This document shows positions 26,982 through 35,624 of a DNA stretch of 64,000 nt, piece after piece. The DNA is from Mycolicibacterium sp. TY81. GTDB taxonomy: Bacteria > Actinomycetota > Actinomycetes > Mycobacteriales > Mycobacteriaceae. Numbering within the stretch: position 1 is the stretch's first letter; each line of letters starts with the position of its first letter. Below the pieces are notes generated by a model. The model ran no database searches. It had not been told where the DNA came from and worked only from the letters and a program-made list of their open reading frames with translations. The stretch spans positions 5,456,001-5,520,000 of the forward strand of contig NZ_AP023362.1 of the NCBI RefSeq assembly GCF_018326285.1, written 5' to 3'. A program made the translations under genes and the position numbers.

Positions 26982-27057
26982 GTGGGCATGCTTGCACGCG
27001 GGACAGGCCGGGGGCGAGCGAGTTTCAGATGCCGGGATGGGTCGCCCGTCCGCGCGG

Positions 27058-27678
27058 CTACGGAGCTGCGTGGGTGGCTGTGTCGTGATGCAGCTGGACT
27101 GCGGGCGCGACCCAACGACGGAGGAACGCGCGTAACTCCTTGCCGTGGCGGTCAGGGCCGCCGGGATCCAGGATGAACGACTGCAGTGTGCGCAGCATGA
27201 ACTCGACGAGCTCATCGAGTTGCCGGCCACTGAATCCGGCTGCAGGCCAATCGACTTGGAAACGTTCGAGGATGGAGCGGCCGAATGTAATCGCCGTCTC
27301 GGAGGTGACGCCCGCGGCGAACGCACTCGCCCTGCCGGGATGCATGACCAGGCTCAGGTAGCGGTCGTTGGGGAGCTGTTCCAAGGTGTAGGCAATGCCT
27401 TCGATCACGGCGTCGGTGGGGTCGGTGATCGACTGCAGGTCGTCGGCCAAGCGGTCCAGAAAGCCTTCGACAGCCGACAGCGCGGTGCCCGCCATCAGCG
27501 CGTCGAGCGTCGGGAAATAGCGGTACACGGTCTGCCGGGTGATCCCGAGTTCAGTGGCCACATCGGACACGCTCACCGAACCACGCGCGTCGATCGACGA
27601 GCGGGCCGCGCTGACAATGCGGCGAACCGCCTCCTCGTCGTCGACGGGAATGTCACCAGACCAGCCGTGTCTGCGCAT
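27058..27678 (-). CDS. TetR-family regulator of the Rieske/ACAD genes
   Basis: The start is taken as ATG 27678 (MRRHGWSGDIPVDDEE), which clears the operator. The HTH is ELGITRQTVYRYFPTLDALM near residues 45-65. It is divergent from the Rieske oxygenase gene, and a 9-bp inverted repeat lies between them. The arrangement suggests that it represses the oxygenase-acyl-CoA dehydrogenase pair in the absence of substrate. Confidence 0.88.
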   Translation of the reverse strand: MRRHGWSGDIPVDDEEAVRRIVSAARSSIDARGSVSVSDVATELGITRQTVYRYFPTLDALMAGTALSAVEGFLDRLADDLQSITDPTDAVIEGIAYTLEQLPNDRYLSLVMHPGRASAFAAGVTSETAITFGRSILERFQVDWPAAGFSGRQLDELVEFMLRTLQSFILDPGGPDRHGKELRAFLRRWVAPAVQLHHDTATHAAP

Positions 27679-27728
27679 CACCGCATACTCCCATCCCGCT
27701 GCGATTCGGAGGGTGCCACCAACTCTTG

Positions 27729-27756
27729 ACCATACATATGGCATCTGATGTATGGT
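27729..27756. promoter_or_regulatory. Inverted-repeat operator upstream of the Rieske gene
   Basis: ACCATACAT (27729-27737) and ATGTATGGT (27748-27756) form a perfect 9-bp inverted repeat with a 10-bp spacer. The right arm contains an ATG in frame with the oxygenase gene, but that ATG has no ribosome-binding site and is better read as operator. It is the likely site for the divergent TetR regulator. Confidence 0.8.
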
Positions 27757-27789
27757 CCGAATATTCCCGAACGTGAAATGAGGTCAGCC

Positions 27790-28962
27790 ATGACGGCGAT
27801 CGCCGAAGGACCGGTCAGCAATCAGGACGAGGAACTGACCAGGCGCGCCTTGCGTCACGCCCTCGACAAGACGACGGACATGGCCGACCGCGAACTGCGG
27901 GTACCGCTGCACTACTACCGCGATCCGAAGATCACCGAGATCGAGGAGTCGCAGGTGCTACGCCGCGTTCCGCTGGCGATCGTGCCGTCGGCCCAGATTC
28001 CCAACGTCAACGACTATGTCGTGCGCTCGGTGCTGGGCGATTCGCTACTGGTGACCCGCGACCGTGACGGCATCAGTCACGTGTTGCTCAACTACTGCCG
28101 GCACCGTGGCGCGAAGCCGGCCTGCGGGGCCGGTAACGCCGCCCGGTTCACGTGCCCGTACCACGCGTGGAGCTACAAGAACACCGGCGAACTGTTCACC
28201 GTTCCCGGCAGGGCGGGGTTCGATTCGATGGACAAGGCCGATTACGGACTGGTTGAGCTGCCGAGCCAGGAGCGACATGGCTTCATCTGGGCCGTACTGA
28301 CTGCCGGCGCCGACATCGACGTCGATGGCCATCTCGGGCCCATCGGGCCGGAACTCGAGCTGATGAACTATGCCGCATACGGCTACCACACGGAGAAGGA
28401 GTTCCAGTCCCAAGTGTCGTGGAAGGGCGCCCTGGAAGCGTTCGCCGAGGGGTATCACTTCCCATTTGTCCACGGCGAGAGCGTGATTGGGCAGAACACC
28501 CTGCCCAACACCGGGGTTTACGACGAGTACGGCAAGCACCATCGCATCGGCTTTCCCTTCACCTGGGTTGCCAACCTTGCCGAGGACCCGTCGGGGTCGT
28601 GGGACCCGCATCAGAACATGGGCGTCATCTACTGGATCTATCCCAACCTGATCCTGGCGAACAGCCCGGTCGGCGTCGAGATCATCGACATCCTGCCGGC
28701 CGGCGAACCGACCCGGTGCACGGTCCGGCACAGCTGGATGGGACGTGTGCCGGCCACCAATGATGAGATGCGCGCGGTGTACGACCAGGTGTATGACAAC
28801 GTCCACGCCGCGGTCGTCGACGAGGACTTCGCCATGCTGCCCCAGTGCGGGGAAGGCGTCAGGCACGGCCAGCACGACCACATGATCATCGGCCGCAACG
28901 AGATTGGCGTGCAGCACATGATCAGGGTGTTCGCCGAGGAGCTCGGCGTGGCCCTCGGATAA
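27790..28962 (+). CDS. Rieske non-haem iron oxygenase, alpha subunit
   Basis: The start is ATG 27790, with GAGG upstream, in preference to the in-frame ATG 27748 inside the operator. The Rieske [2Fe-2S] site is clear: CRHRGAKP and CPYHAWSY. The catalytic domain has EGYHFPFVHGESV, providing iron-binding histidines. Such enzymes hydroxylate aromatic or steroid rings and need a reductase, which is not encoded here. It lies 73 bp upstream of an acyl-CoA dehydrogenase-like gene. Confidence 0.9.
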   Translation: MTAIAEGPVSNQDEELTRRALRHALDKTTDMADRELRVPLHYYRDPKITEIEESQVLRRVPLAIVPSAQIPNVNDYVVRSVLGDSLLVTRDRDGISHVLLNYCRHRGAKPACGAGNAARFTCPYHAWSYKNTGELFTVPGRAGFDSMDKADYGLVELPSQERHGFIWAVLTAGADIDVDGHLGPIGPELELMNYAAYGYHTEKEFQSQVSWKGALEAFAEGYHFPFVHGESVIGQNTLPNTGVYDEYGKHHRIGFPFTWVANLAEDPSGSWDPHQNMGVIYWIYPNLILANSPVGVEIIDILPAGEPTRCTVRHSWMGRVPATNDEMRAVYDQVYDNVHAAVVDEDFAMLPQCGEGVRHGQHDHMIIGRNEIGVQHMIRVFAEELGVALG

Positions 28963-29035
28963 GTACGCGCAATCCGCGGTCCCACGAGCGTCCGGGCGCT
29001 AGATTCGTGCCAAACCCGGACCGAAGAAGGTACCC

Positions 29036-30769
29036 ATGCCGAACTCTCGCGGCCTGTTGCTCAACCCGAACGATTTCGACCCCCAGCAATTCGATCCCGA
29101 GACGCGGCGTCAGTTGCGAGCGCTGATCGATTGGTTCGAGGATCGCGGCAAGGTGCGGTTGCTGCAGGACGATCTGGACGCCACCTGGGTCGCCGACTTT
29201 CTCGAATTCATCAAGCGGGAGCGCGTTTTCGCGACGTTCCTGACGCCGTCGGAATTCGCGGACGGTGATCCGAACAAGCGCTGGGACACCTCCCGCAACG
29301 CCGTGCTCAGCGAGATCCTCGGGTTCTACGGGCTCGCGTACTGGTACGCCGAGCAGGTCACCATCCTCGGCCTCGGCCCGATCTGGCAGAGCGACAACAT
29401 CAAAGCCAAGGAGCGGGCCGCCGCCCAACTCGAGGCGGGCGGGGTCATGGCGTTCGCGCTGTCCGAACGCGAGCACGGCGCCGACATCTACAACACCGAC
29501 ATGCTGCTGACGCCGACGTCCGACGAGGGCGTCGTGTTCCGGGCGTCGGGGGAGAAGTACTACATCGGCAACGGCAACGTCGCGGGCATGGTGTCGGTCT
29601 TCTCGCGCCGCACCGACGTCGACGGGCCCGACGGCTACGTGTGGTTCGTCGCGGACAGCGGCCACCAGAACTACCAACTGATCGACAACGTCGTGCACGG
29701 CCAGATGTTCGTCAGCACCTTCCGGCTCAACGACTATCCCGTGCACGAGGAAGACATTCTCTGCACCGGTCCCGAGGCGTTCTCGGCGGCGCTCAACACC
29801 GTCAACGTCGGCAAGTTCAACCTGTGCAGTGGCTCGATCGGGATGTGCGAGCACGCGTTCTACGAGGCGATCACGCACGCCAACAACCGGATTCTCTACG
29901 GCAACCCCGTCACCGACTTCCCGCACGTGCGTGCGTCATTCGTCGACGTCTACGCCCGGTTGATCGCGATGAAGCTGTTCAGCGACCGCGCCATCGACTA
30001 CTTCCGCAGCGCCGGCCTCGAAGACCGCCGCTACCTGCTGTTCAACCCCGTGACCAAGTCGAAGGTCACCTCCGAGGGTGAACGGGTCATCACCCTGCTG
30101 TGGGATGTGCTGGCCGCCAAGGGGTTTGAGAAGAACACCTACTTCAACGAGGTCAACCGGCTGATCGGCGCGCTGCCCCGGCTCGAGGGCACGGTGCACG
30201 TCAACGTCGCGCAGATCCTGAAGTTCATGCCGAACTACATGTTCAACCCGGCGAGCTACCCCGAGATCGGCACCCGCGATGACGCGGCCGACGACGTCTT
30301 CTTCTGGGCACAGGGGCCCGCGCGAGGCGCATCGAAGGTGCAGTTCGCGGACTGGGCGCCGGTCTACGAGCGGAACCTCGAGGTCCCGAACGTGGCTCGC
30401 TTCTACGAACAGGTGCAGGCCTTCAAGGACCTGTTGCTGACCGCGGCGCCCGACGCCGACCAGCAGCGCGACCTCGACTTCGTTCTCGTCGTCGGGCACC
30501 TGTTCACGCTCGTCGTCTACGGACAGTTGATCCTCGAGCAGGCCGAACTGACCGGGCTCGACCACGACCTGCTGGATCAGATCTTCGACTTCCAGATCCG
30601 TGACTTCTCGTCGTATGCCGTTGCGCTGCACGGCAAGCCGAGCTCGACGGTGGCGCAACAGGAATGGGCGTTGTCGGCGATCCGCAAACCGGTTGCCGAC
30701 GTGGGTCGTTTCGACCGGGTCTGGGAACAGGTGGCGGCGTACGACGGTGCGTACGAGATGCGGCCCTAG
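29036..30769 (+). CDS. Acyl-CoA dehydrogenase-like flavoprotein
   Basis: The 577-residue protein has the ACAD middle-domain hallmark GGVMAFALSEREHGADIYNTD near residue 140 and YYIGNGNVAGMVSVFSRR, then a long C-terminal helical domain with ANNRILYGNPVTDFPHVRAS. It is longer than classical ACADs, like the mycobacterial forms acting on large or unusual substrates. It is probably co-expressed with the Rieske oxygenase for catabolism of a ring or side-chain substrate. Confidence 0.85.
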   Translation: MPNSRGLLLNPNDFDPQQFDPETRRQLRALIDWFEDRGKVRLLQDDLDATWVADFLEFIKRERVFATFLTPSEFADGDPNKRWDTSRNAVLSEILGFYGLAYWYAEQVTILGLGPIWQSDNIKAKERAAAQLEAGGVMAFALSEREHGADIYNTDMLLTPTSDEGVVFRASGEKYYIGNGNVAGMVSVFSRRTDVDGPDGYVWFVADSGHQNYQLIDNVVHGQMFVSTFRLNDYPVHEEDILCTGPEAFSAALNTVNVGKFNLCSGSIGMCEHAFYEAITHANNRILYGNPVTDFPHVRASFVDVYARLIAMKLFSDRAIDYFRSAGLEDRRYLLFNPVTKSKVTSEGERVITLLWDVLAAKGFEKNTYFNEVNRLIGALPRLEGTVHVNVAQILKFMPNYMFNPASYPEIGTRDDAADDVFFWAQGPARGASKVQFADWAPVYERNLEVPNVARFYEQVQAFKDLLLTAAPDADQQRDLDFVLVVGHLFTLVVYGQLILEQAELTGLDHDLLDQIFDFQIRDFSSYAVALHGKPSSTVAQQEWALSAIRKPVADVGRFDRVWEQVAAYDGAYEMRP

Positions 30770-30941
30770 GGGCCTCTCAGGGGCGGAACTGGTCGGCCAG
30801 CCGCCGGACGCAAATGCCTTGCGCGCGTTGGCTTGACAACGGAGTCGGTGTCCGTAATTGCTGGTCGACCCATTGTTGGACTGTGCATTCGGACTTGACT
30901 GGTGCTCGGGAGACCCACAAGCCCGATGGAGGCTGACTCCG

Positions 30942-31454
30942 CTAGAAGAGCGTTGGCGGCCCGCTACTCCTGTGGGGATTGCGATCACCAGGCTGCTGAC
31001 GTCCGTCGCGGATCTTTCCGATTGCCGCGTCAATGTTGATGTAGCGGAGTGACGTGCGGGTCGCGCCCAGTATCATCGGCCCTTGTCGCTGATGGATCTC
31101 CTCAATCTTGCGCCAATGGGGCATGAGAATCTCCAACTGTTCCCATGGAGCGACCGCCTCCTTGCCTGACAACGTGACCAGCCTCAGTCCGTACTCCTTG
31201 ACGAGCTGCAGCAAACTCAGATGCGTTTGAATATCGGCATCCCGTGTGATTGCGACCCAACCACGTTCGGCGACCGCAGGGATCCATTCGCGATCTTTAG
31301 CGCGCTGAGGAATTTCGCACGGCGGACGTGCGTGTCGTTTGATCGTCCGCCCTGGGTCGGCAGGATAAGTGCAGTCCGCGCGGAGTCGGCAGACGACGTG
31401 CGCCAGCCCGAGGATATCTGCGTCGAAATAGAAGCGGACTTCAGCATTCTTCAC
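30942..31454 (-). CDS. PIN-like toxin of a DUF433-type toxin-antitoxin pair
   Basis: The start is taken as GTG 31454 (VKNAEVRFYFDADILGLAHV), since the upstream extension lacks coding character. The product is 170 residues. FYFDADILG supplies the first acidic pair, KDREWIPAVAERGWVAITRD the second, and DADI a third, the pattern of DUF5615/PIN-like RNases. The antitoxin gene lies 25 bp upstream. It probably cleaves RNA when freed from its antitoxin. Confidence 0.75.
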   Translation of the reverse strand: MKNAEVRFYFDADILGLAHVVCRLRADCTYPADPGRTIKRHARPPCEIPQRAKDREWIPAVAERGWVAITRDADIQTHLSLLQLVKEYGLRLVTLSGKEAVAPWEQLEILMPHWRKIEEIHQRQGPMILGATRTSLRYINIDAAIGKIRDGRQQPGDRNPHRSSGPPTLF

Positions 31455-31479
31455 GGGCAAATGGCTCTTTGTTAGTCGC

Positions 31480-32160
31480 CTATGCCGACTTGACTTCAAG
31501 CTCGTACGCGACGGCAAGTTCCACATCGCGAATATCTAGATTGAACTCCTCAGCGATCTCGTCATAGCCGTAACCGTCGTCGGAGTACTCCTTGATGATC
31601 GATGTGCTGATGCCATTTACGGACGGACGACCAAACCGCGAATCGGGGTCAATGACCACAGGAGAATCCGTGCCCGCGGGCCGCCATAAGACGGCTTCAT
31701 CGCTTTCGAAGGTCACTCGATCAAGAAAGCTCTGAGCGGCCGGAGTCCGTAGGAGGAGCTGACCATCGGTCGGCGCGTAGAGCCAGTACTCCGGGGGGAG
31801 CTCGCTTTCCTGTTGAGCCTCCACCAAAAGGCGCCCGTTCAGAGCCCACGGACGCTCGGACGCTAGAGGGTAGGGGTGACCCGTTTTCTCACGTAGGACG
31901 GCGATGAAACGACGGACCTCGTCGAGGTCAACGTTTCGCTGGCGGTACTGACTGAGTAGTCCAGCCTCAACAAACTCTGCCCATGTCACCGTCCGCCGCT
32001 TCGTTGGTTCGGGGCGGATCACGGGCTGATATATGTGACCGTCTCGGGTGGTCTTGCCTTCCAACCAGTAGTGCAATGTCCCCTGTGCGACCCGCAGTAG
32101 GCGAGCAGCTTCGGCCTCCGAATACATCTCTCGGTCTAATACCGATAGTGGGGGAGCCAT
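31480..32160 (-). CDS. MerR-HTH / DUF433 antitoxin
   Basis: The start is ATG 32160 (MAPPLSVLDREMYSEAEAAR), giving 226 residues. The N-terminus has a MerR-like HTH (AEAARLLRVAQGTLHYWLEG). The C-terminal part has DSRFGRPSVNGISTSIIKEY and YDEIAEEFNLDIRDVELAV, the DUF433 antitoxin domain. DUF433 proteins pair with DUF5615/PIN-like toxins, and that gene follows. The pair is probably autoregulated through the HTH. Confidence 0.8.
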   Translation of the reverse strand: MAPPLSVLDREMYSEAEAARLLRVAQGTLHYWLEGKTTRDGHIYQPVIRPEPTKRRTVTWAEFVEAGLLSQYRQRNVDLDEVRRFIAVLREKTGHPYPLASERPWALNGRLLVEAQQESELPPEYWLYAPTDGQLLLRTPAAQSFLDRVTFESDEAVLWRPAGTDSPVVIDPDSRFGRPSVNGISTSIIKEYSDDGYGYDEIAEEFNLDIRDVELAVAYELEVKSA

Positions 32161-32371
32161 GCCGAGATTGTGGCAGACATCGGTATCTGCCACCCCAAGA
32201 CCGTTGAAGCTGTCTCTATTCTGCACTTCTATCGATACCTCACCCCGAACCTGCTGTTGGAGGCGCTGCGGCTACGTCTTCGATCATACATTCGAATGCG
32301 ATGGGTGTGTGGAACCAGTTGGTTGGCTTTGCATGGCGCAACCGTCCATGAGTTGCCGTGCGCGCCAATGG

Positions 32372-33835
32372 TCAGTGCAGAGGACGAAACACCGGCAGCG
32401 CCCGGTACCGCACGGTGAAGCTGGCCTCGCTCAGCGCTTCTCCCACCTCGCCGTCGTAGGCGACGGTGGTGGGTCCGTCGACCGCGACGAACCGGAACTC
32501 CGGCACCTGCAGTTCGTGATACAGCGGACTGCGTTCCAGCCGGCCCAACAGAACCGCCGTCGCGATGCGCAGCCGGCTGAACCGGCGCCCGGTTTCCAGG
32601 ATTCGGACGTCGATCAGGCCGTCATCGAGGCGCGGCCGCACCGACGGGGCGAAGCCGGACGGGAAGTACGTCGAGTTGCCCAGGAAGAACAGTTCGGTCT
32701 CAAGTGTCTTGTCGTCGTAGCTGATTCGTACCGGGGCTTCCTTGCGCAGCGTCAGGTACAACGCGTACATGCCGGCCAGGCGTTTGCCCATCCGCCGTTC
32801 GAGCTTCTCGCGCGTGCGCACGTAGTTCGGGTAGGCGCCGATGCTGGCGGTGTTGATCACCATGCGTTTCTCGTTGAGGCACACCAGATCCACGTAGGCC
32901 GCGGAGCCTTCGGCGATGGCCTCCACGGTGCGGGCCACCGAATCGCAACCGATGTCCTTGGCGAAGTGGTTGAACGTGCCGCCCGGGAACACCGCCAGCG
33001 GCACGCCGGCCTCGACGGCGATGCCCGCCGCGCATGCCACCGTCCCGTCGCCGCCACCGACCGCGAGCACCTCGGTGCGTGCGGCCGTCTCCCGCAACAC
33101 TTTCTCGATGTCGTTGTCTTTTTGGAGCTCCACGATTTCCATGCGCGGTAAGGCTTTTCGGGCTTCATCGATGACCCGCTTGCCCGTCCCGTCGCCGGAC
33201 GCCGGGTTGATCACCAGTGCCACGCCTTCGCCCTCCGGCCTGGGCTCGGTGCGGAACCGCAATGGCTCCGACGTCGGCAGGGTGGTGGCCGGAATGGTCG
33301 GGACGATGCGCGCGCCCAGGACCGCGATGGCGGCGCCGATGCCGAAGCCGGCGAACACGTCACCGGGATAGTGCGCGCCGGTGGCCACCCGCGACAGTCC
33401 GACCAGGCCGGCGAGCAGTGCCAGCGGCAGACCGGCCGGCGCGGATTCGAGGCCGACGCCCACCGCGAACGCCGCGGCGCTCGCGGAGTGCCCTGATGGC
33501 AGGGAATTGGAGGTGGGCACACGCTTGCTCCGCCGGACCAGCGGGATAAGGGTGCGGTCCGGGCGCGGCCGGACCCAGATTCGTTTGGCGAGCTGGTTGG
33601 TCACCAGGCTGGTCACCGCGAGGCTGACGACGCCGCGTGCGGCGCCACGTCGCACCGACTGGCTGCCGAACGCGCCCATACCGGCCGCGATGGCGAACCA
33701 CAGCTTGGAATGGTCGGCGGCCCTGGTCAGGCGGGGCATAGTGGCGTCCAGGAGTGGGCTCGGCGACTCGGCTACTGCTTCGAAGACCTCACGGTCCAAG
33801 CTGCCCAGGCCCTTGCCGATCGCGCGCACATCCAT
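32372..33835 (-). CDS. PAP2 phosphatase - diacylglycerol kinase fusion
   Basis: The ATG at 33835 (MDVRAIGKGLGSLDREV) opens 487 residues. The N-terminal PAP2 domain has RIWVRPRPDR, NSLPSGHSAS and SRVATGAHYPGDVFAG. The C-terminal lipid kinase domain has VINPASGDGTGK and the glycine-rich VGGGDGTVACAAG, then PGGTFNHFAKD. The fusion can interconvert lipid phosphates and occurs in mycobacteria and other actinobacteria. The mobile element begins 40 bp upstream of its start, so its promoter region may have been altered by the insertion. Confidence 0.9.
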   Translation of the reverse strand: MDVRAIGKGLGSLDREVFEAVAESPSPLLDATMPRLTRAADHSKLWFAIAAGMGAFGSQSVRRGAARGVVSLAVTSLVTNQLAKRIWVRPRPDRTLIPLVRRSKRVPTSNSLPSGHSASAAAFAVGVGLESAPAGLPLALLAGLVGLSRVATGAHYPGDVFAGFGIGAAIAVLGARIVPTIPATTLPTSEPLRFRTEPRPEGEGVALVINPASGDGTGKRVIDEARKALPRMEIVELQKDNDIEKVLRETAARTEVLAVGGGDGTVACAAGIAVEAGVPLAVFPGGTFNHFAKDIGCDSVARTVEAIAEGSAAYVDLVCLNEKRMVINTASIGAYPNYVRTREKLERRMGKRLAGMYALYLTLRKEAPVRISYDDKTLETELFFLGNSTYFPSGFAPSVRPRLDDGLIDVRILETGRRFSRLRIATAVLLGRLERSPLYHELQVPEFRFVAVDGPTTVAYDGEVGEALSEASFTVRYRALPVFRPLH

Positions 33836-33874
33836 GGGGCACAAAGTATCCGTTGTGACGGAGATTCAACCTTC

Positions 33875-33915
33875 GTGGAGCCGATGACGGGAATCGAACC
33901 CGCGTATTCAGCTTG
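33875..33915 (-). other. att core, left junction: 3' part of a tRNA (probably Gly)
   Basis: Read on the minus strand, this holds the anticodon-stem 3' strand (GCTGA), variable loop ATAC, T-arm GCGGG/CCCGT, acceptor strand CATCGGC, discriminator T and an encoded CCA. The 5' half of the tRNA is absent to the right, where element sequence starts. It is thus the original 3' end of the gene, left of the first insertion. The AAGCTGA stem and GCTCCA end are typical of tRNA-Gly, a known attB for mycobacteriophages such as L5. Confidence 0.85.
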
Positions 33916-33923
33916 CGGTTGCA

Positions 33924-34050
33924 GTGTCCGGTGGTGTCGTGCCGTGTCCGCTGATGTCTTTGTGCCACAACCGATTACGCCATTTCGTGACACCACCGGA
34001 CACCACGCGACACCACCGGACACTCTGGCGATTATGCGGGGAAAATACGG
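33924..34050. repeat. Putative integrase/excisionase binding sites beside the left att
   Basis: GTGTCCGGTGGTGTCGTG (33924-33941) appears inverted as CGTGACACCACCGGACAC (33986-34003, one mismatch-free core ACACCACCGGACAC) and again as CGCGACACCACCGGACAC (34006-34023). A second motif, CGGGGAAAATACGG (34037-34050), recurs exactly at 49317-49330 on the other side of the att core once the element is circular. Together they look like arm-type and accessory sites of attP. Confidence 0.75.
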
Positions 34051-34108
34051 AGCGCCTGCTAACCCCTGGGGGTAGACCAGGCCGCCGGCTGCATCGACGG
34101 GCGCAGAG

Positions 34109-34768
34109 GTGTCGTACCCCAGCGGTAGCGTCAATAACGTGCACGCCTACATCGCTCATCGGGGAGCCTGGCTCCCGTCGGAATTCATGGACGACGACGA
34201 CGCCAACCGGCGCCTCGCGATCTGGATCAAGGAGAACATCGGGGACGACGAGTATCGGAACCGCGTGATCTTCACCCCGCTCAAAAGCAACGAGACCAGC
34301 TCGCCCAAGGTGCTGGCGGCGCTCGCCCGCAACGCGCCGAACGTCGCGAGCCGTAACCCCGGGCCGCACCGGCACGGACTTGTGGTCGCGGCGTGGCCGC
34401 GCGAGCCCCAGCTGCAGGAATGCGTCGGCCGAGCCAAGGACCAGACGCTCATCGTGTTCCAGTGGGGTGACTACCTGTCCTTCGATGGATGGGCGACCGC
34501 CGTCCAGGCATTCAACGCGGGCACCGGCGAGCCCACCCCGCCTCTCGACGAAGAACTGGACGAGGAATTCCGATCTCTGCTGATGAGCTCCCGTGAGCTC
34601 TCCTCGGGCGCGCAGCGCGGCCGGGAGCGGCACATCCCCCAGTCCTCGATGGCCGTGTTCAAGTCCGCCGGACTGGATGAGGATTTCGTGGTGACCTACT
34701 GCATCGCACTGGGTTACCTCGGAGACACGAAGAACATCCGCAACCACTACCGCGCCGCCAGGGGCTGA
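34109..34768 (+). CDS. Element 1 cargo protein, unknown
   Basis: The 219-residue frame starts at GTG 34109; GTG 34139 (VHAYIAHRGAWLPSEF) is an alternative, and the segment after it looks better conserved. It is soluble, acidic and without recognised motifs; WPREPQLQECVGRAKDQTLI and the C-terminal TYCIALGYLGDTKNIRNHYR stand out. It is the gene nearest the left att, the usual cargo spot of satellites, where superinfection or defence genes are common. No function is assigned. Confidence 0.6.
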   Translation: MSYPSGSVNNVHAYIAHRGAWLPSEFMDDDDANRRLAIWIKENIGDDEYRNRVIFTPLKSNETSSPKVLAALARNAPNVASRNPGPHRHGLVVAAWPREPQLQECVGRAKDQTLIVFQWGDYLSFDGWATAVQAFNAGTGEPTPPLDEELDEEFRSLLMSSRELSSGAQRGRERHIPQSSMAVFKSAGLDEDFVVTYCIALGYLGDTKNIRNHYRAARG

Positions 34769-34776
34769 GCGGCGGC

Positions 34777-35103
34777 CTAGTCGTCGTCGCGGGTGGCGCC
34801 GTACAGCCCGTAGAACCGGGCCTGGCGGTCGAGCACGCGAGTGACGATCGCCGCCGCCTTGTAGTCGCCGCGCAGAGCGGCCGGCATGTTGGCCCGCAGC
34901 AGCGCCTCGGTGCGCTCGACGAAGATGGCGCCAGCAGCCCCGATCAGCACCCGGTGACGCAGCGGCGATTCTCGGCGGACGATGTTCGCCACCGACTGTG
35001 GGGACGCGAGCCCGACTCGGTCGGCGATCTGCCGCAGCGACAGTCCGGCAGCGAACAGCGCCATCACCAGCTCGTCGCGTTCTGCTCGATCAGCCGCCTT
35101 CAT
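34777..35103 (-). CDS. Small HTH protein resembling terminase small subunit
   Basis: The 108-residue protein opens with MKAADRAERDELVMALFAAG, followed by SLRQIADRVGLASPQSVANI, a clear HTH, then a helical tail ending DYKAAAIVTRVLDRQARFYGLYG. This two-part shape, an N-terminal HTH and a C-terminal helical oligomerisation region, is found in phage TerS-like proteins of actinobacteria. In satellites a TerS redirects packaging to satellite DNA. A GC-rich non-coding stretch lies just upstream. A plain regulator is the alternative. Confidence 0.5.
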   Translation of the reverse strand: MKAADRAERDELVMALFAAGLSLRQIADRVGLASPQSVANIVRRESPLRHRVLIGAAGAIFVERTEALLRANMPAALRGDYKAAAIVTRVLDRQARFYGLYGATRDDD

Positions 35104-35624
35104 CGGTGTCCATTTTCCTCAGTCGGCCGACATTTGCGGGCGACACGCCACACTTGAGGATCACAGCAAATAGGCGACCACCTTCTCGTGACGTCGTGAG
35201 TTAGCTAGAGGCCTGGCCAATGTTCGAAACGTCCACTTTCACCTCGGAGGGAGAGGGCCCTTGCCGCGGCGAAGGGGCCGCCTGGGGTTCGAACGGACTT
35301 TCGACCCCCCTCCCCCCTCGGGCCGGGCGTCGGAGGCCCCGCACGGGGGCCGGTGGGGGCGGAGGGCCAGCAACAGCGCGAGGTCGACTCATGTGGGCCA
35401 TCGGCGGCAGCGAGGCGCTGAGGGGCAGCCAGCGAGCAGTGTGGGCGTCGGGCCAGCGGCCGGCCCGGCGGCAGGTGTTCGAATGCCGCAGGTCAGTGGG
35501 TATTTGCTGGCCAGGCCGACTGGTCCGGCGCAGCTAACACGGGGCCACGGCGGACGCAGATGAGCGGGCGATCTCTGCTCATCTGCTGTGAGCTTGCTGA
35601 GCGCGGTCGGTCACACTGTCCAAC
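35104..35624. other. 520-bp non-coding region, GC-rich and structured; possible packaging site
   Basis: No convincing gene. The middle part (35220-35370) has long G and C runs, including a CCCCCCTCCCCCC tract near 35310-35322, several self-complementary segments (GGGCCCTT with the later AAGGGGCC near 35256-35279), and three copies of TTCGAA at about 35224, 35289 and 35478. It sits between the TerS-like gene and a divergent cargo gene. A cos or pac site is possible, but nothing proves it. Confidence 0.35.

Noticed and set aside
27748..27789. Upstream ATG as start of the Rieske gene
   Set aside because: It lies inside the inverted-repeat operator and lacks a ribosome-binding site; ATG 27790 has one.
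33875..33915. Functional tRNA gene on the minus strand
   Set aside because: Only the 3' part is present; the D-arm and 5' acceptor strand are missing to the right. It is an att copy.
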